This document shows positions 11,310 through 20,018 of a DNA stretch of 64,000 nucleotides, piece by piece; position 1 is the first letter of the stretch, and each line of letters opens with the position of its first letter. A program made the position numbers and the translations under genes. Below the pieces are notes generated by a model. It was not told where the DNA came from, did not search any database, and saw nothing but the letters and a program-made list of their open reading frames with translations. The stretch is from Daucus carota subsp. sativus (lineage: Eukaryota > Streptophyta > Magnoliopsida > Apiales > Apiaceae), in assembly GCF_001625215.2 (NCBI RefSeq), contig NC_030386.2, forward strand, positions 17,268,545 to 17,332,544, given 5' to 3'.

Positions 11310-13904
11310 TCAATTAAATTTATAGGTACCCTTCCGTCTTAAGGGTCCTCGGGTTAGAGTATCATTAAAAGCATTTGAGTTTGCATGATAGAAACTAGGC
11401 ATAGCATGATCATGATTAGGCACATAGTAGTTTCTAGATGCAGTATTCCTAGAATAGTCATAGTATCTTGTGTTTCTTGAAGGAGTATTTCTTTGAGAAT
11501 TTACACCTTGATACAAATTATTTCTATCATTTGGATAATACATGGTATTTTGTGAATAGAAATGTTGACTAGGAATAGAACGACTTCTAGAAGTTTGTCC
11601 ATTTGAATTATACCTTGTATTTCTATGTTGATACGAAATAGGTTGTTGAACATAACTAAACCGTGGTTGTCTTTGAGTGTTATCAACGTTTTTATTTCTC
11701 ACTTTTTGATCAACCTTATGATATGGTTTTGTTCCTTTACGAACCCATACATACTTCCCCTTAATCTCACCATTCTTGATTCTACAATATTCAACCGTAT
11801 GTCCATCTTTATTGCAATATGAACATTTATATCTAGGTGAAGCGGGAACAAAGGTAGTTCGTTTCTTATCTTGCACAAACTTTTTAGGTTCAGCATTTTT
11901 ATCATATCCTAATCCTTCATGATTATATGATATCTTAGAATGTACCATTCTATCTAACATCTTATTACCCTTAGTGAACCTTTGAACTACAACTTCAAGA
12001 TTTTCATTTTCCTTGATCAAGACATTTAATTTATCATTAAGAATCCTTTCTTGATCTAAAACATGAGCTAAAATCTTGGAGTGTTCATCCTTCAACTTTT
12101 GAGTTTCTAACTCAAATATCTTGTCTTTTTCTTTCAAGGCATGAACTAATTCAAGGTTATCTTTTTGAGAAACCGAAGTTGATTTTTCTTGAGTTAATGA
12201 CTCATTTTGGATTTTCAAATTCAACAAGTCAATATGAAGCTTAGTATTATCTCCATTTAATTGTAGCTTCTCATTTTCTAATTCCTCGGTTTGTAGAACT
12301 AAGGAAACGTTTTCAACTTCCAATCTCATAATAATATCTTTACTCTTATTATGCTCATTTTTCAAGATATCATTTTGTTCACAAAGAGATGAGATTTCTT
12401 CCTCATTTTTAAGATTTAAATCCTTAATCCGAGATAACTCTTCTTCTTGAGTTTTATTCAACTTTTCAATGTTTTCCTTCTCGGACCATAGTGAGAGAGT
12501 ACGTTGATTAGCACTACTACTTATTTTATTTATTTCAACCACCAAATCAATCAAATCACTTTTACTTAAATCCAATAAATGCAATGAAGATTCACTAAAG
12601 AGATGTAAGTTATGTAAAACTTTAGATCGAGAACTTACCTCATCATTTGAAGTGGAGACATCCGATGACGAAGAATCATCCTCGAGAGCCATCAAGCACA
12701 AGTTGACCACTTCTTCATTAGTTTCCGAGATCTCTTCATCTTCACTTAAATCCCAACCATTTTCGGCCACGAGAATCCTTCCTTTAGAAAGTTTAGGACA
12801 TTCCCGTTTAAAGTGACCGGGTTGCTTACACTCGAAACACACATCCTGTGCTTCCTCCGGATTTTGTTCTTTTGGTTTAGGAGGAGTGTAAGTATGGGTG
12901 TTATTTGCATGATTATAAGCGTTAGGGCTTTGATTGACTTTGCCTTTGTTATAGCCCGTAGTAGGATAATTACTCTTATAATTTGGAGTATAGTTTTGAG
13001 AGTAATTAGGCCTTCCATTAGAGTTAAAAACTCTTTGTTGATTATTCGATTTAAGGAAGCCTTTTCCATACCTTTGAGCTTTACTTTGAAGTACACAACG
13101 AAGTTGTCTCGTTAAGAGAGCGATCTCGCTTTCATCTAGATTTTGGAGTTCTTCATTCAACTCCTCGTCGTTTTCATCCTCATCGATTAATATGGACTTT
13201 AAAGCCATATTTTTCTTTTTGTCTTCCACTTTAGGAACGACAATATCCGGAACATTATCTTCTTCGTAAGCACGAAGATTTCCGAATAAGTTATCGATGT
13301 GGTAATCATTGAGATTGTGCATCTCTTTGATAGTTGTAACTTTAACTTTCCAACTCGGAGGTAAAGATTTAAGAACCCTACGATTCTTCTCATTTCGAGT
13401 ATAGTTCTTTCCGAGTTGGGCTAATTCATCGACTATACGAGTAAATCTTGTTTCCATGTCGATGATATTTTCTCCATCTTGGAGTTTGAAGTTCTCGTAT
13501 TCTTGGATCAAAGTATCCATTCGAGAATCTTTTATGTCGGTAGTTCCTTCATAGGTTACTACTAACTTGTTCCACATTTCTTGTGCGGACTTGCAATTGT
13601 TTACTCGTTTATATTCTTTTTCTGCAAGTGCACTTGTGAGAACCATTTCCGCTTTAGCGGCGATATTCATTCTATCTTCCTCATCGTGAGTATATTCACT
13701 TACTTTCTTTTCGATAGTAATATCGTCGACTATTTTAGTCGGAATAATTGTACCATCTTCTATGGCCATCCAAACTTTGACACCTTGACTTCTAGCATAA
13801 ATGCGAAATCTTGTTTTCCATGTGGCAAAGTTCGTGCCATCAAATAAAGGAGGTCTAGAATTTGAGAGACCCTCACTACAACCGATGGCATTAATATAAG
13901 CCAT
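11310..13904 (-). CDS. gag: Copia-1 Gag (long Sirevirus-type)
   Basis: 864 codons beginning ATG GCT TAT. Residues 15-240 match the UBN2/Copia gag type (RPPLFDGTNFATWKTR, later a MWNKLVVTYEG block). A first CCHC knuckle, CFECKQPGHFKREC, is near residue 360. A long coiled coil (about 450-640, rich in E/K/L/N) follows, then a second knuckle, CSYCNKDGHTVEYC, near 695, and an Asn/Tyr/Arg/Ser-rich basic tail. The two-knuckle, coiled-coil layout is the same as in Copia-2. Ends at TGA 11310-11312. Intact, consistent with a young element. Confidence 0.93.
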   Translation of the reverse strand: MAYINAIGCSEGLSNSRPPLFDGTNFATWKTRFRIYARSQGVKVWMAIEDGTIIPTKIVDDITIEKKVSEYTHDEEDRMNIAAKAEMVLTSALAEKEYKRVNNCKSAQEMWNKLVVTYEGTTDIKDSRMDTLIQEYENFKLQDGENIIDMETRFTRIVDELAQLGKNYTRNEKNRRVLKSLPPSWKVKVTTIKEMHNLNDYHIDNLFGNLRAYEEDNVPDIVVPKVEDKKKNMALKSILIDEDENDEELNEELQNLDESEIALLTRQLRCVLQSKAQRYGKGFLKSNNQQRVFNSNGRPNYSQNYTPNYKSNYPTTGYNKGKVNQSPNAYNHANNTHTYTPPKPKEQNPEEAQDVCFECKQPGHFKRECPKLSKGRILVAENGWDLSEDEEISETNEEVVNLCLMALEDDSSSSDVSTSNDEVSSRSKVLHNLHLFSESSLHLLDLSKSDLIDLVVEINKISSSANQRTLSLWSEKENIEKLNKTQEEELSRIKDLNLKNEEEISSLCEQNDILKNEHNKSKDIIMRLEVENVSLVLQTEELENEKLQLNGDNTKLHIDLLNLKIQNESLTQEKSTSVSQKDNLELVHALKEKDKIFELETQKLKDEHSKILAHVLDQERILNDKLNVLIKENENLEVVVQRFTKGNKMLDRMVHSKISYNHEGLGYDKNAEPKKFVQDKKRTTFVPASPRYKCSYCNKDGHTVEYCRIKNGEIKGKYVWVRKGTKPYHKVDQKVRNKNVDNTQRQPRFSYVQQPISYQHRNTRYNSNGQTSRSRSIPSQHFYSQNTMYYPNDRNNLYQGVNSQRNTPSRNTRYYDYSRNTASRNYYVPNHDHAMPSFYHANSNAFNDTLTRGPLRRKGTYKFN

Positions 13905-13959
13905 ATCGGATCTACTTTTTGTAGTGCTTAAAAATCAAATAGCACAAATAAAAGCAACT

Positions 13960-13971
13960 GCTCTGATACCA
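13960..13971 (-). promoter_or_regulatory. Copia-1 primer binding site
   Basis: The minus strand reads TGGTATCAGAGC two bases after the end of the 5' LTR, complementary to the 3' end of initiator tRNA-Met, the usual Copia primer. Confidence 0.93.
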
Positions 13972-13973
13972 AT

Positions 13974-16900
13974 TGTTAGGTCCTTATATAGGTATAATTA
14001 AGCTAGAAAGGGGGGGTTGAATAGCTTAATCACCAAATTAAAATATTTATGGCGTTTTAAAAAGTTTATCACCTTTTTAAAATCTTGTGTTGTGAGTTAT
14101 AGCAGTTGTAAATGCGGAAGCTAAATGCAAAGAAAGGAAAATACCACACGAGGGATTTTTATCCTGGTTTGCGATGGCGAAACCCCTAACGGATTCGCTC
14201 ACCCCTAGTCCAGTCCCCGAGCTCCTCCCCGGACTCGAGATTTTCACTATAAGAAGAAATGTACTCCTTACAGGTGGCGGAGAAGCCTTTACAAATATAA
14301 ATCTTGGTACGTAACTTCCCGTTACTACCTCACTATAAATGTAAAATTACAAGACTTTATCTCGGAACGTAACTTCCCGTTACTTCCTCAAAATCTATGT
14401 ATCTCCAAGAGTAGTCTTTGTACTTCTAAGCCTTTTGCCGGTCTTGGGTCTTAGGTATTAGATCTTGGATCTTTCTTCTTCCTCACGGTGCGATGACTAT
14501 CAACTCCCCGTCGATATGTCAAGGACTTGGGTCTTAGAACGAAGATCACCTCACTTCACTTCACCTCACTGCAAAAGTTAGAATACAATATCTACGAAAA
14601 TATCCTTTGTTTAAAAAGAGATTTGGTTCCGCAATGTCAATCCATTAACCACGGTTAATTATAATGATCAATCGATTATAACACCAATATAACAGTGGTT
14701 AGTATAACAATTTATATCTCGCGGAAAATATAAATAGTTGATTTTAATACTGAGCACGTCACGTAAGGAGGGCGCGCTACAAGTATGACTAATTAGTGTT
14801 GGGTGATATATAAGTATATAGTGCAGTTAATAATCACACCCACACACACGAGATCGAAGAATAAACAAGTAACCACGTAACTTGTTCGGTTAGTACCCCA
14901 CGATAGCGGAAAGGCCCAAACGGGGTTTTTCACCAAAACAAGCAAAATCACATCCACACACACGTTCGAGAAATAAACACGTAAACCACGTAACTTATCT
15001 TAATGATATCCCCACCAAGCACAGGGCTGAAAAATGGGTGTCTCACTAAAACAAGAAGGGTATGGGAGTGATGGGAATGGGAGCACAAATTATGAGTTAG
15101 TGAGCAAGTAAAGTTAGTGCACAAAATTCCCGATAATAACGAGTGGCCAACTCGCGTATTTTGAAATCAAGAGAGCTTTAAGATGAAGAGAATGTTTTGT
15201 ATAAAAGCCCTTTGAAAAATGGTCGGTTAAGACACGAATAAAATGAAGCTAAAAATAAACCACTTACACGATTTTTGCAAAAAGTTCGCCGGAAAAATTC
15301 GTCGGAGGTTCGATACAACTTTAAGTACACGAACGAATTTGGGCAGCCCTTCGGGAGGTGTAAAAGAGTGGTTAAAGAATATGCTAAGATGAACGAGGCT
15401 TGGTTGAATAAAAACAAAGCTTCGGGGTTTAAACCTTGTGTATATCGAAGTATATGATGAATCGAAGGTTTAAAAACAAAGTGAAAGAAGTGAGCACTTG
15501 AATAGACTTTGGGAGAGTGTTTGCTTCTTCAAAATCTCAGCATGTATTTGGCTATTAGCTTGAAGGAAAATGGGTGGGGGGAGGCAAGTATTTATAGGCA
15601 AAAATAAAGTATGATGTCATGGATGACATAATAAGGATGAAGTCATCCATTACATCATAAAGCAAACCTTGGTCACCAAGGTTGTCCCCTTGTCCCCCAA
15701 CAACCATAAAGTGGCTTTTTGACATATAGAAATGCTGAATTCTCAGCTCCAAAAATCTTCTAGAAGTTGCACGCAAATCGAGATAACGGTAATAAATCCG
15801 TTACACTTAAATAATGTGATTTTTCGAATGTGCGAAATAAATTTCAGAAAAATTATGATAAATCTTAGAATATTGGAAAATTGCACTCTGGAAATTTTGG
15901 TGATTTTTGGTCAACCCTAACTTGGTCAAACGTTCAGTCGAAGTTCGGACAGACAGCTAGAAAACGCAGAAAAATGAAAGTTCTCGAAAAATTCCGAAAC
16001 TTTTACCATGCAATAAGAATGATGTATAACTGGCTAATCTCAAGTTTCAAGTCAATTTGGCAAGAGGAAGTATTTTATTTGGATTTAAAACGATTAAATC
16101 AGCCTTTCTGATTTCGAATAAAATACGACAATTCTTTTGAAATATCCGAAGAGGGATTTAGGCCAAAATTAAAACTTGAATAAATACTTAAAATATATTC
16201 TCATAAAGATAAAATACTTTGGTGGGTTGAGAACTATTTTAAAGTATTTAAACCGATTTTCTAAGATTTAAACTGGTTTACGAAAAACCGAAACAATTCG
16301 TCTTTTAAATACTCGAGAAGACCTTTTGACGAATATTTTGATACCAAAATACTTAGAAATAAAGTGTTCATGATAAATCATGATTTTGATACATTGAAAA
16401 GCCTTTCTAAGTATTGTGAATATTTTTCTCCGAAAAATAAAGAATTTGAGAGACCGGGAGAAAATATTCCAAAGGTATATTTAAAAATGATATTAATATT
16501 TTTCAAGACCAATATTAATATGAAGAAGATAAATCCTTGATTTAGAAAAATTAAATCATTGAAGATCAAAGGATTTATGATTTTAAAAAGATTTGAAATA
16601 ATTTATTCCGAGAGATAATAAAACATTTAAGTATGGAATAAATTACTTTAAATGAAATTTTTGTTTTAATGTCACATGAGTGGTCTAAAGAATATCACAC
16701 AAGGATAATCCTTTTTCGAGCTTCATGTATTTTAGTGTTGCAATAGGAAGATTAAGGAACTCATATTTTACGATTCCTCAACATGTGTATTGCATAACAG
16801 AAATATTCCTTTAATAATAAATGTATTTTTAGTACGAAGGAATATTAGGTATTTTAAAAATGACTTGCCAAAAATAACTTTTAACTTTTGATTAATCAAT

Positions 16901-17006
16901 TAAATTAATGACCTATTTGGGAGGATTACTAAGTGAATTTAAATTTAATGTTTATCACAAATACCAAAACAAATATAAATAAATTTATATCGAAGATATC
17001 CTTTCA
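13974..17006 (-). repeat. Copia-1 5' LTR
   Basis: 3033-bp LTR that supplies the element's promoter. The TATA-like box at 15589-15596 (minus) implies U3 of about 1.4 kb and R-U5 of about 1.6 kb. Differs from the 3' LTR at about ten positions. The same paired ~107-bp imperfect tandem repeat lies in the transcribed leader half (about 14836-15056). Confidence 0.95.
15589..15596 (-). promoter_or_regulatory. TATA-like box of Copia-1 promoter
   Basis: TATAAATA on the minus strand, in the middle of the 5' LTR, preceded by U3 and followed by a G-poor leader. Transcription would start about 30 bp downstream, near 15560. Confidence 0.6.
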
Positions 17007-17011
17007 GTAAA
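17007..17011. repeat. Target-site duplication of Copia-1 (right copy)
   Basis: GTAAA, identical to 135-139. Confidence 0.95.
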
Positions 17012-18020
17012 CAGGGGGTAATTCTGTAGTTGGTGCAAGTTCAGATTCGGTGGGTTCCGTTAGGAGGCCACGCGAGGCAGATTTTGGGTTTCGACAATCT
17101 GATTGTCTATGACCAATTTCACCACAATTAAAACAACGTAAACCACCACTCGTACGTCCTAGAGGAGCACGAGGAGGTGCAGGGGTTTGTGGGTCAGACG
17201 GAGGACGAGAAGGGTGTGCAGAGGAGCCTGTGGATCCTATTAGATCAGAGGTTTGGCGAAAAGCGCCAGGGACACGCCTATTCAACTGTTTTTCTGCCTG
17301 GGAAGCACGTTGATGCGCTTCAGCCACTGTCAGTGGATCAAACATGTTGAGGACTTCTTGTAATGGGAGACGAAGACCACCAATATAGCGAGAAACCAAC
17401 TGAACAGGGGTTTCATTGAGATCAGTACGAGCAAGAAGCTCATAGAAAGATGCTGAATAATCATCGACAGTACGAGTGCCTTGACGAAGATTCTGAAAGC
17501 GCTGGTATAATTCTCTCTCAAAATTGTAAGGTAAGAACGCAGATCTAGCATGTTTCTTGAACTTTTCCCAATTTGAAATCTTTGCTTTACCACTACGAGT
17601 ACGAGTTTGTTTTAACTGCTGCCACCAAGCCTGGGCACGACCGCGCAAACGAATCGCGACTAGAGACACACAGCGATCATCAGGAACATTCTTGAAATCC
17701 AGAATTTCGTCAACCTGGGAAAGCCAATCAACAAACTCTTCGGGCTTAAGACTACCATCAAAGGTCGGAATCTCTACTTTGAAACTCTGCTCCCAACGAT
17801 TATTGGGACGTTCGGGAGACCGATTTCGGAAAGCACCAAACGGGTTCTCATCCGTGGCAACAACATCATCATCTAGGCGGTTTGTTTGGTCCAATTCATT
17901 CATCCGTTGAGTCAATAAATCGACCTGTCGCTGAAGATCAGCGTTAATCCTGCGAAGGGCAGCATCATCCAGGGGAGCATCATCAACACCGGTTTGACCC
18001 AAACGACGACGGGGCGGCAT
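17012..18020 (-). pseudogene. gag: Ty3/Gypsy Gag, interrupted by Copia-1
   Basis: About 336 codons from ATG CCG CCC CGT CGT. The N terminus is basic, then a helical leader with Leu/Gln repeats. A retrotransposon gag domain spans about residues 75-240 (FVDWLSQVDEIL, RGRAQAWWQQL, YNFERELYQRFQNLRQG, YSASFYELLAR). A Pro/Ser/Arg linker leads to one CCHC knuckle, CFNCGEIGHRQSDC, near residue 300. The frame runs directly into Copia-1 at 17006 and resumes on the other side at 139-1, so gag and protease of this Gypsy copy have been separated by 16.9 kb. The single knuckle and gag fold are those of Gypsy, not Copia. Confidence 0.9.
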
Positions 18021-18040
18021 AACTCAGGATCGGTCTGAAT

Positions 18041-18049
18041 CTGATACCA
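18041..18049 (-). promoter_or_regulatory. Possible Gypsy primer binding site
   Basis: Minus strand TGGTATCAG begins seven bases after the inferred LTR end. The match to tRNA-Met is shorter than in the Copia elements. Confidence 0.5.
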
Positions 18050-18055
18050 CTCTGA

Positions 18056-18413
18056 TGCAGCGTACGTGGACAAACAGGCCAACTGTTATCAAGATTCGTT
18101 GATTCTAATAAATACCGAAAATTGACAGCTTTGAGGAAACCTCGATTTCTTTTATTATATCCCAAAAAAACTGATCACAAAACATCAAAAGAGTCTTTAA
18201 ATACCCAAACCCTAATTTCCAGAAGGATAATAATTTATGAAACGACGTCCTAAAATTTTAAAACATTACAAAAACAACCCAAAGCATGCAAAGTACTATT
18301 TTAACCCTCCCAAACAACTCTGAACACTGTTTAGAGCATTGTTCCTGTCTTATTTCCGCCACTTCTTCATTTGATCTAACTTTTGCATATAATTAACCTC
18401 CAATTGCACTGCA
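18056..18413 (-). repeat. Probable Gypsy 5' LTR
   Basis: About 358 bp that begins TGCAG and ends CTGCA, placed directly upstream of a primer-site-like sequence and of gag. A TATTTAAAG box (minus, about 18194-18202) could serve as promoter. The second LTR is outside the window, so the boundaries cannot be confirmed here. Confidence 0.55.
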
Positions 18414-18622
18414 TCAATTTTTTTGAAACATCAATTTTATTCTCAGTCTCAGTGCACTAAATCTCTATAATTTATTAGAGTATGATATTTTTGAAATTCA
18501 ACTCTATTCTCACTTCTCAATACACTAATTAATGATATATGAGATAAAATTATATCTAACCAATTTTTTTCTTAATATATTATTTGGACTATTTCAATTT
18601 GAATTTTCGAAAAGTGAATTGA
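18414..18622. other. A+T-rich spacer between Gypsy and CACTA-like element
   Basis: 209 bp of A+T-rich DNA with no ORF or recognised repeat. Confidence 0.5.
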
Positions 18623-18968
18623 CACTGAAAAACAAGACAAAATCGATCGTATAAAATCGACCAGCACAAAAAAAGTGTCGAGATAAAACCAACGAGCTAT
18701 ACTCGTTCAGTTTTATACAGAGCGATGTTGTTTTGCTTTGCTGGCAAGACTTTAATTGACTTAAATTGCTAATAAAATCTGGTCGATTTTTGGAGTTAAC
18801 ATGTCTAGAACATAATCGACCAAAACTTCGATTTGTCAAGTGTTTCAATATTTCCAATTAATTATTTAATAATCTGTTGGGCAAGATGATGATATTTGGG
18901 TCTAAAGCCAAAACAGATCGTCTCTGCGGTCGGTTTTAAGTATATATTTTTTATTATATATATTTTTA

Positions 18969-18973
18969 TATAT
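18969..18973. repeat. Target-site duplication of Copia-2 (left copy)
   Basis: TATAT directly before the left LTR, repeated at 31807-31811. Confidence 0.85.
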
Positions 18974-19159
18974 TGTTAGGAATCAATAATTTTTGATGAT
19001 AACATAAACATTTTTGTAACATGTCTTACTTAGAATCTTTATCAAATTTCAGTTGTAATTGTTACATTTCTTGTCTTTGGGAATTATCAACGGATGGGTA
19101 GAATAGGATGGCTAATTGTAAATATCCAATGCCATGTAATTTTATCTAAGTGAAGGATA

Positions 19160-19413
19160 TTCAACTGATGAGATGTAACTGTTCAACTGATAAAGACTGG
19201 ATGATGTTTCAACTGATAAAAATCAAGCATTCAACTGAAGACAAAGTGTTCAACGGATAATGCTGAGGAATTCAACTGATGAGACTGGAACAACATTCAA
19301 CTGATGGAGTTTGTAATTCATTCAACTGATGAGCCAGGCATTCAACTGATAAAGTCAATAGCAGTTGAAAGCAACCAGAACCTTCAACTGATGAAGCAAA
19401 GAGCAGTTGAAAG
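19160..19413 (+). repeat. Array of CAACTGAT-type words in Copia-2 LTR
   Basis: Eight TTCAACTGATRA/GG direct copies (near 19160, 19182, 19207, 19271, 19296, 19320, 19340, 19383), variants TTCAACGGAT and TTCAACTGAAG, and two GCAGTTGAAAG inverted halves. Spacing is irregular (about 20-45 bp). An identical array is in the 3' LTR at 31009-31262. Likely a cis-acting regulatory or packaging array; function unknown. Confidence 0.85.
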
Positions 19414-19789
19414 TGACTAGAGCTTAAGTCTGACAAATCACATGGATCGAATTACACTAAAATAGACATGGAAGCCTAATTAGGAAAATAAAGAAGAAGC
19501 AGAAACATACTTATCTCATGCAGTGCAATCTGGATCAAATCAAGATGATGGTCAAAGATGAAGACATCTCAGAAAGCATGCATAAGACAAAGTTGTGCAG
19601 CATTGTTTTTAGATTAGAGTGCATTTTGTAATCTAGCTAAAAGCTTTGTAAAACTTGGAGTATATAACCAAGTTAGTAGCATCAGTTGAACTTGTTCAAA
19701 TTACTTGAGAGAAAAATCTGAGAGTTAGAACTTGTTTTGAGTGATGAACCAGCAGCTGTGCGAATTGTAAAACAATCCACAGATTCTTC

Positions 19790-19797
19790 TATATAAA
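19790..19797 (+). promoter_or_regulatory. TATA box of Copia-2 promoter
   Basis: TATATAAA in the LTR, about 165 bp from the primer site, a sensible promoter position for Copia. The copy in the 3' LTR is at 31639-31646. Confidence 0.65.
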
Positions 19798-19960
19798 ATC
19801 TCACGGGTGGATCATTCAATCCACCCGTATTTTTAATACTTGGTGTTTTTCTGTTTATTGTGTTCTTAGTGTATTGTTCTTGAATCTTTTAAATTTGTAA
19901 AAGATTGTATTCAACCCCCCCCTTCTACAATCTTTCTCATAGTTGGTGTAAAATAACAAT

Positions 19961-19973
19961 TGGTATCAGAGCC
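19961..19973 (+). promoter_or_regulatory. Copia-2 primer binding site
   Basis: TGGTATCAGAGCC two bases after the 5' LTR, complementary to initiator tRNA-Met. Confidence 0.95.
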
Positions 19974-20018
19974 AGGTTCCCAACAAACAGGGAAAAAGAT
20001 CAACACTGCTAGAGAAAG

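Larger units (their letters stand above)
140..17006 (-). mobile_element. Copia-1: complete Sirevirus-like LTR retrotransposon
   Basis: This 16,867-bp element has long direct repeats of 3032 and 3033 bp beginning TG and ending CA, a 5-bp target duplication, a tRNA-Met-type primer site, a polypurine tract, and gag and pol in the Copia order (protease, integrase, RT, RNase H). A long gag with two CCHC knuckles separated by a coiled coil, plus a large region after pol, places it in the Sirevirus/Maximus-SIRE group (family knowledge). By eye the two LTRs differ at only about ten places (single bases, G-run lengths, one small indel near 1794/15627), roughly 99.7% identity, so the insertion is young. 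It interrupts a Gypsy gag-pol frame. Both gag and pol are open, so it may be autonomous. Confidence 0.95.
18974..19958 (+). repeat. Copia-2 5' LTR
   Basis: 985 bp. The U3 part holds a dense array of TTCAACTGATRA words (19160-19413). A TATATAAA box at 19790-19797 is followed at 19803-19828 by a perfect 10-bp inverted repeat (ACGGGTGGAT / ATCCACCCGT, 6-nt loop). The end is a C-run followed by TTGGTGTAAAATAACA. Confidence 0.96.

Noticed and set aside
19160..19413. CRISPR-like direct repeat array
   Set aside because: The repeat is only 10-12 bp, spacing is irregular, orientations mix, and the context is a plant retrotransposon LTR.
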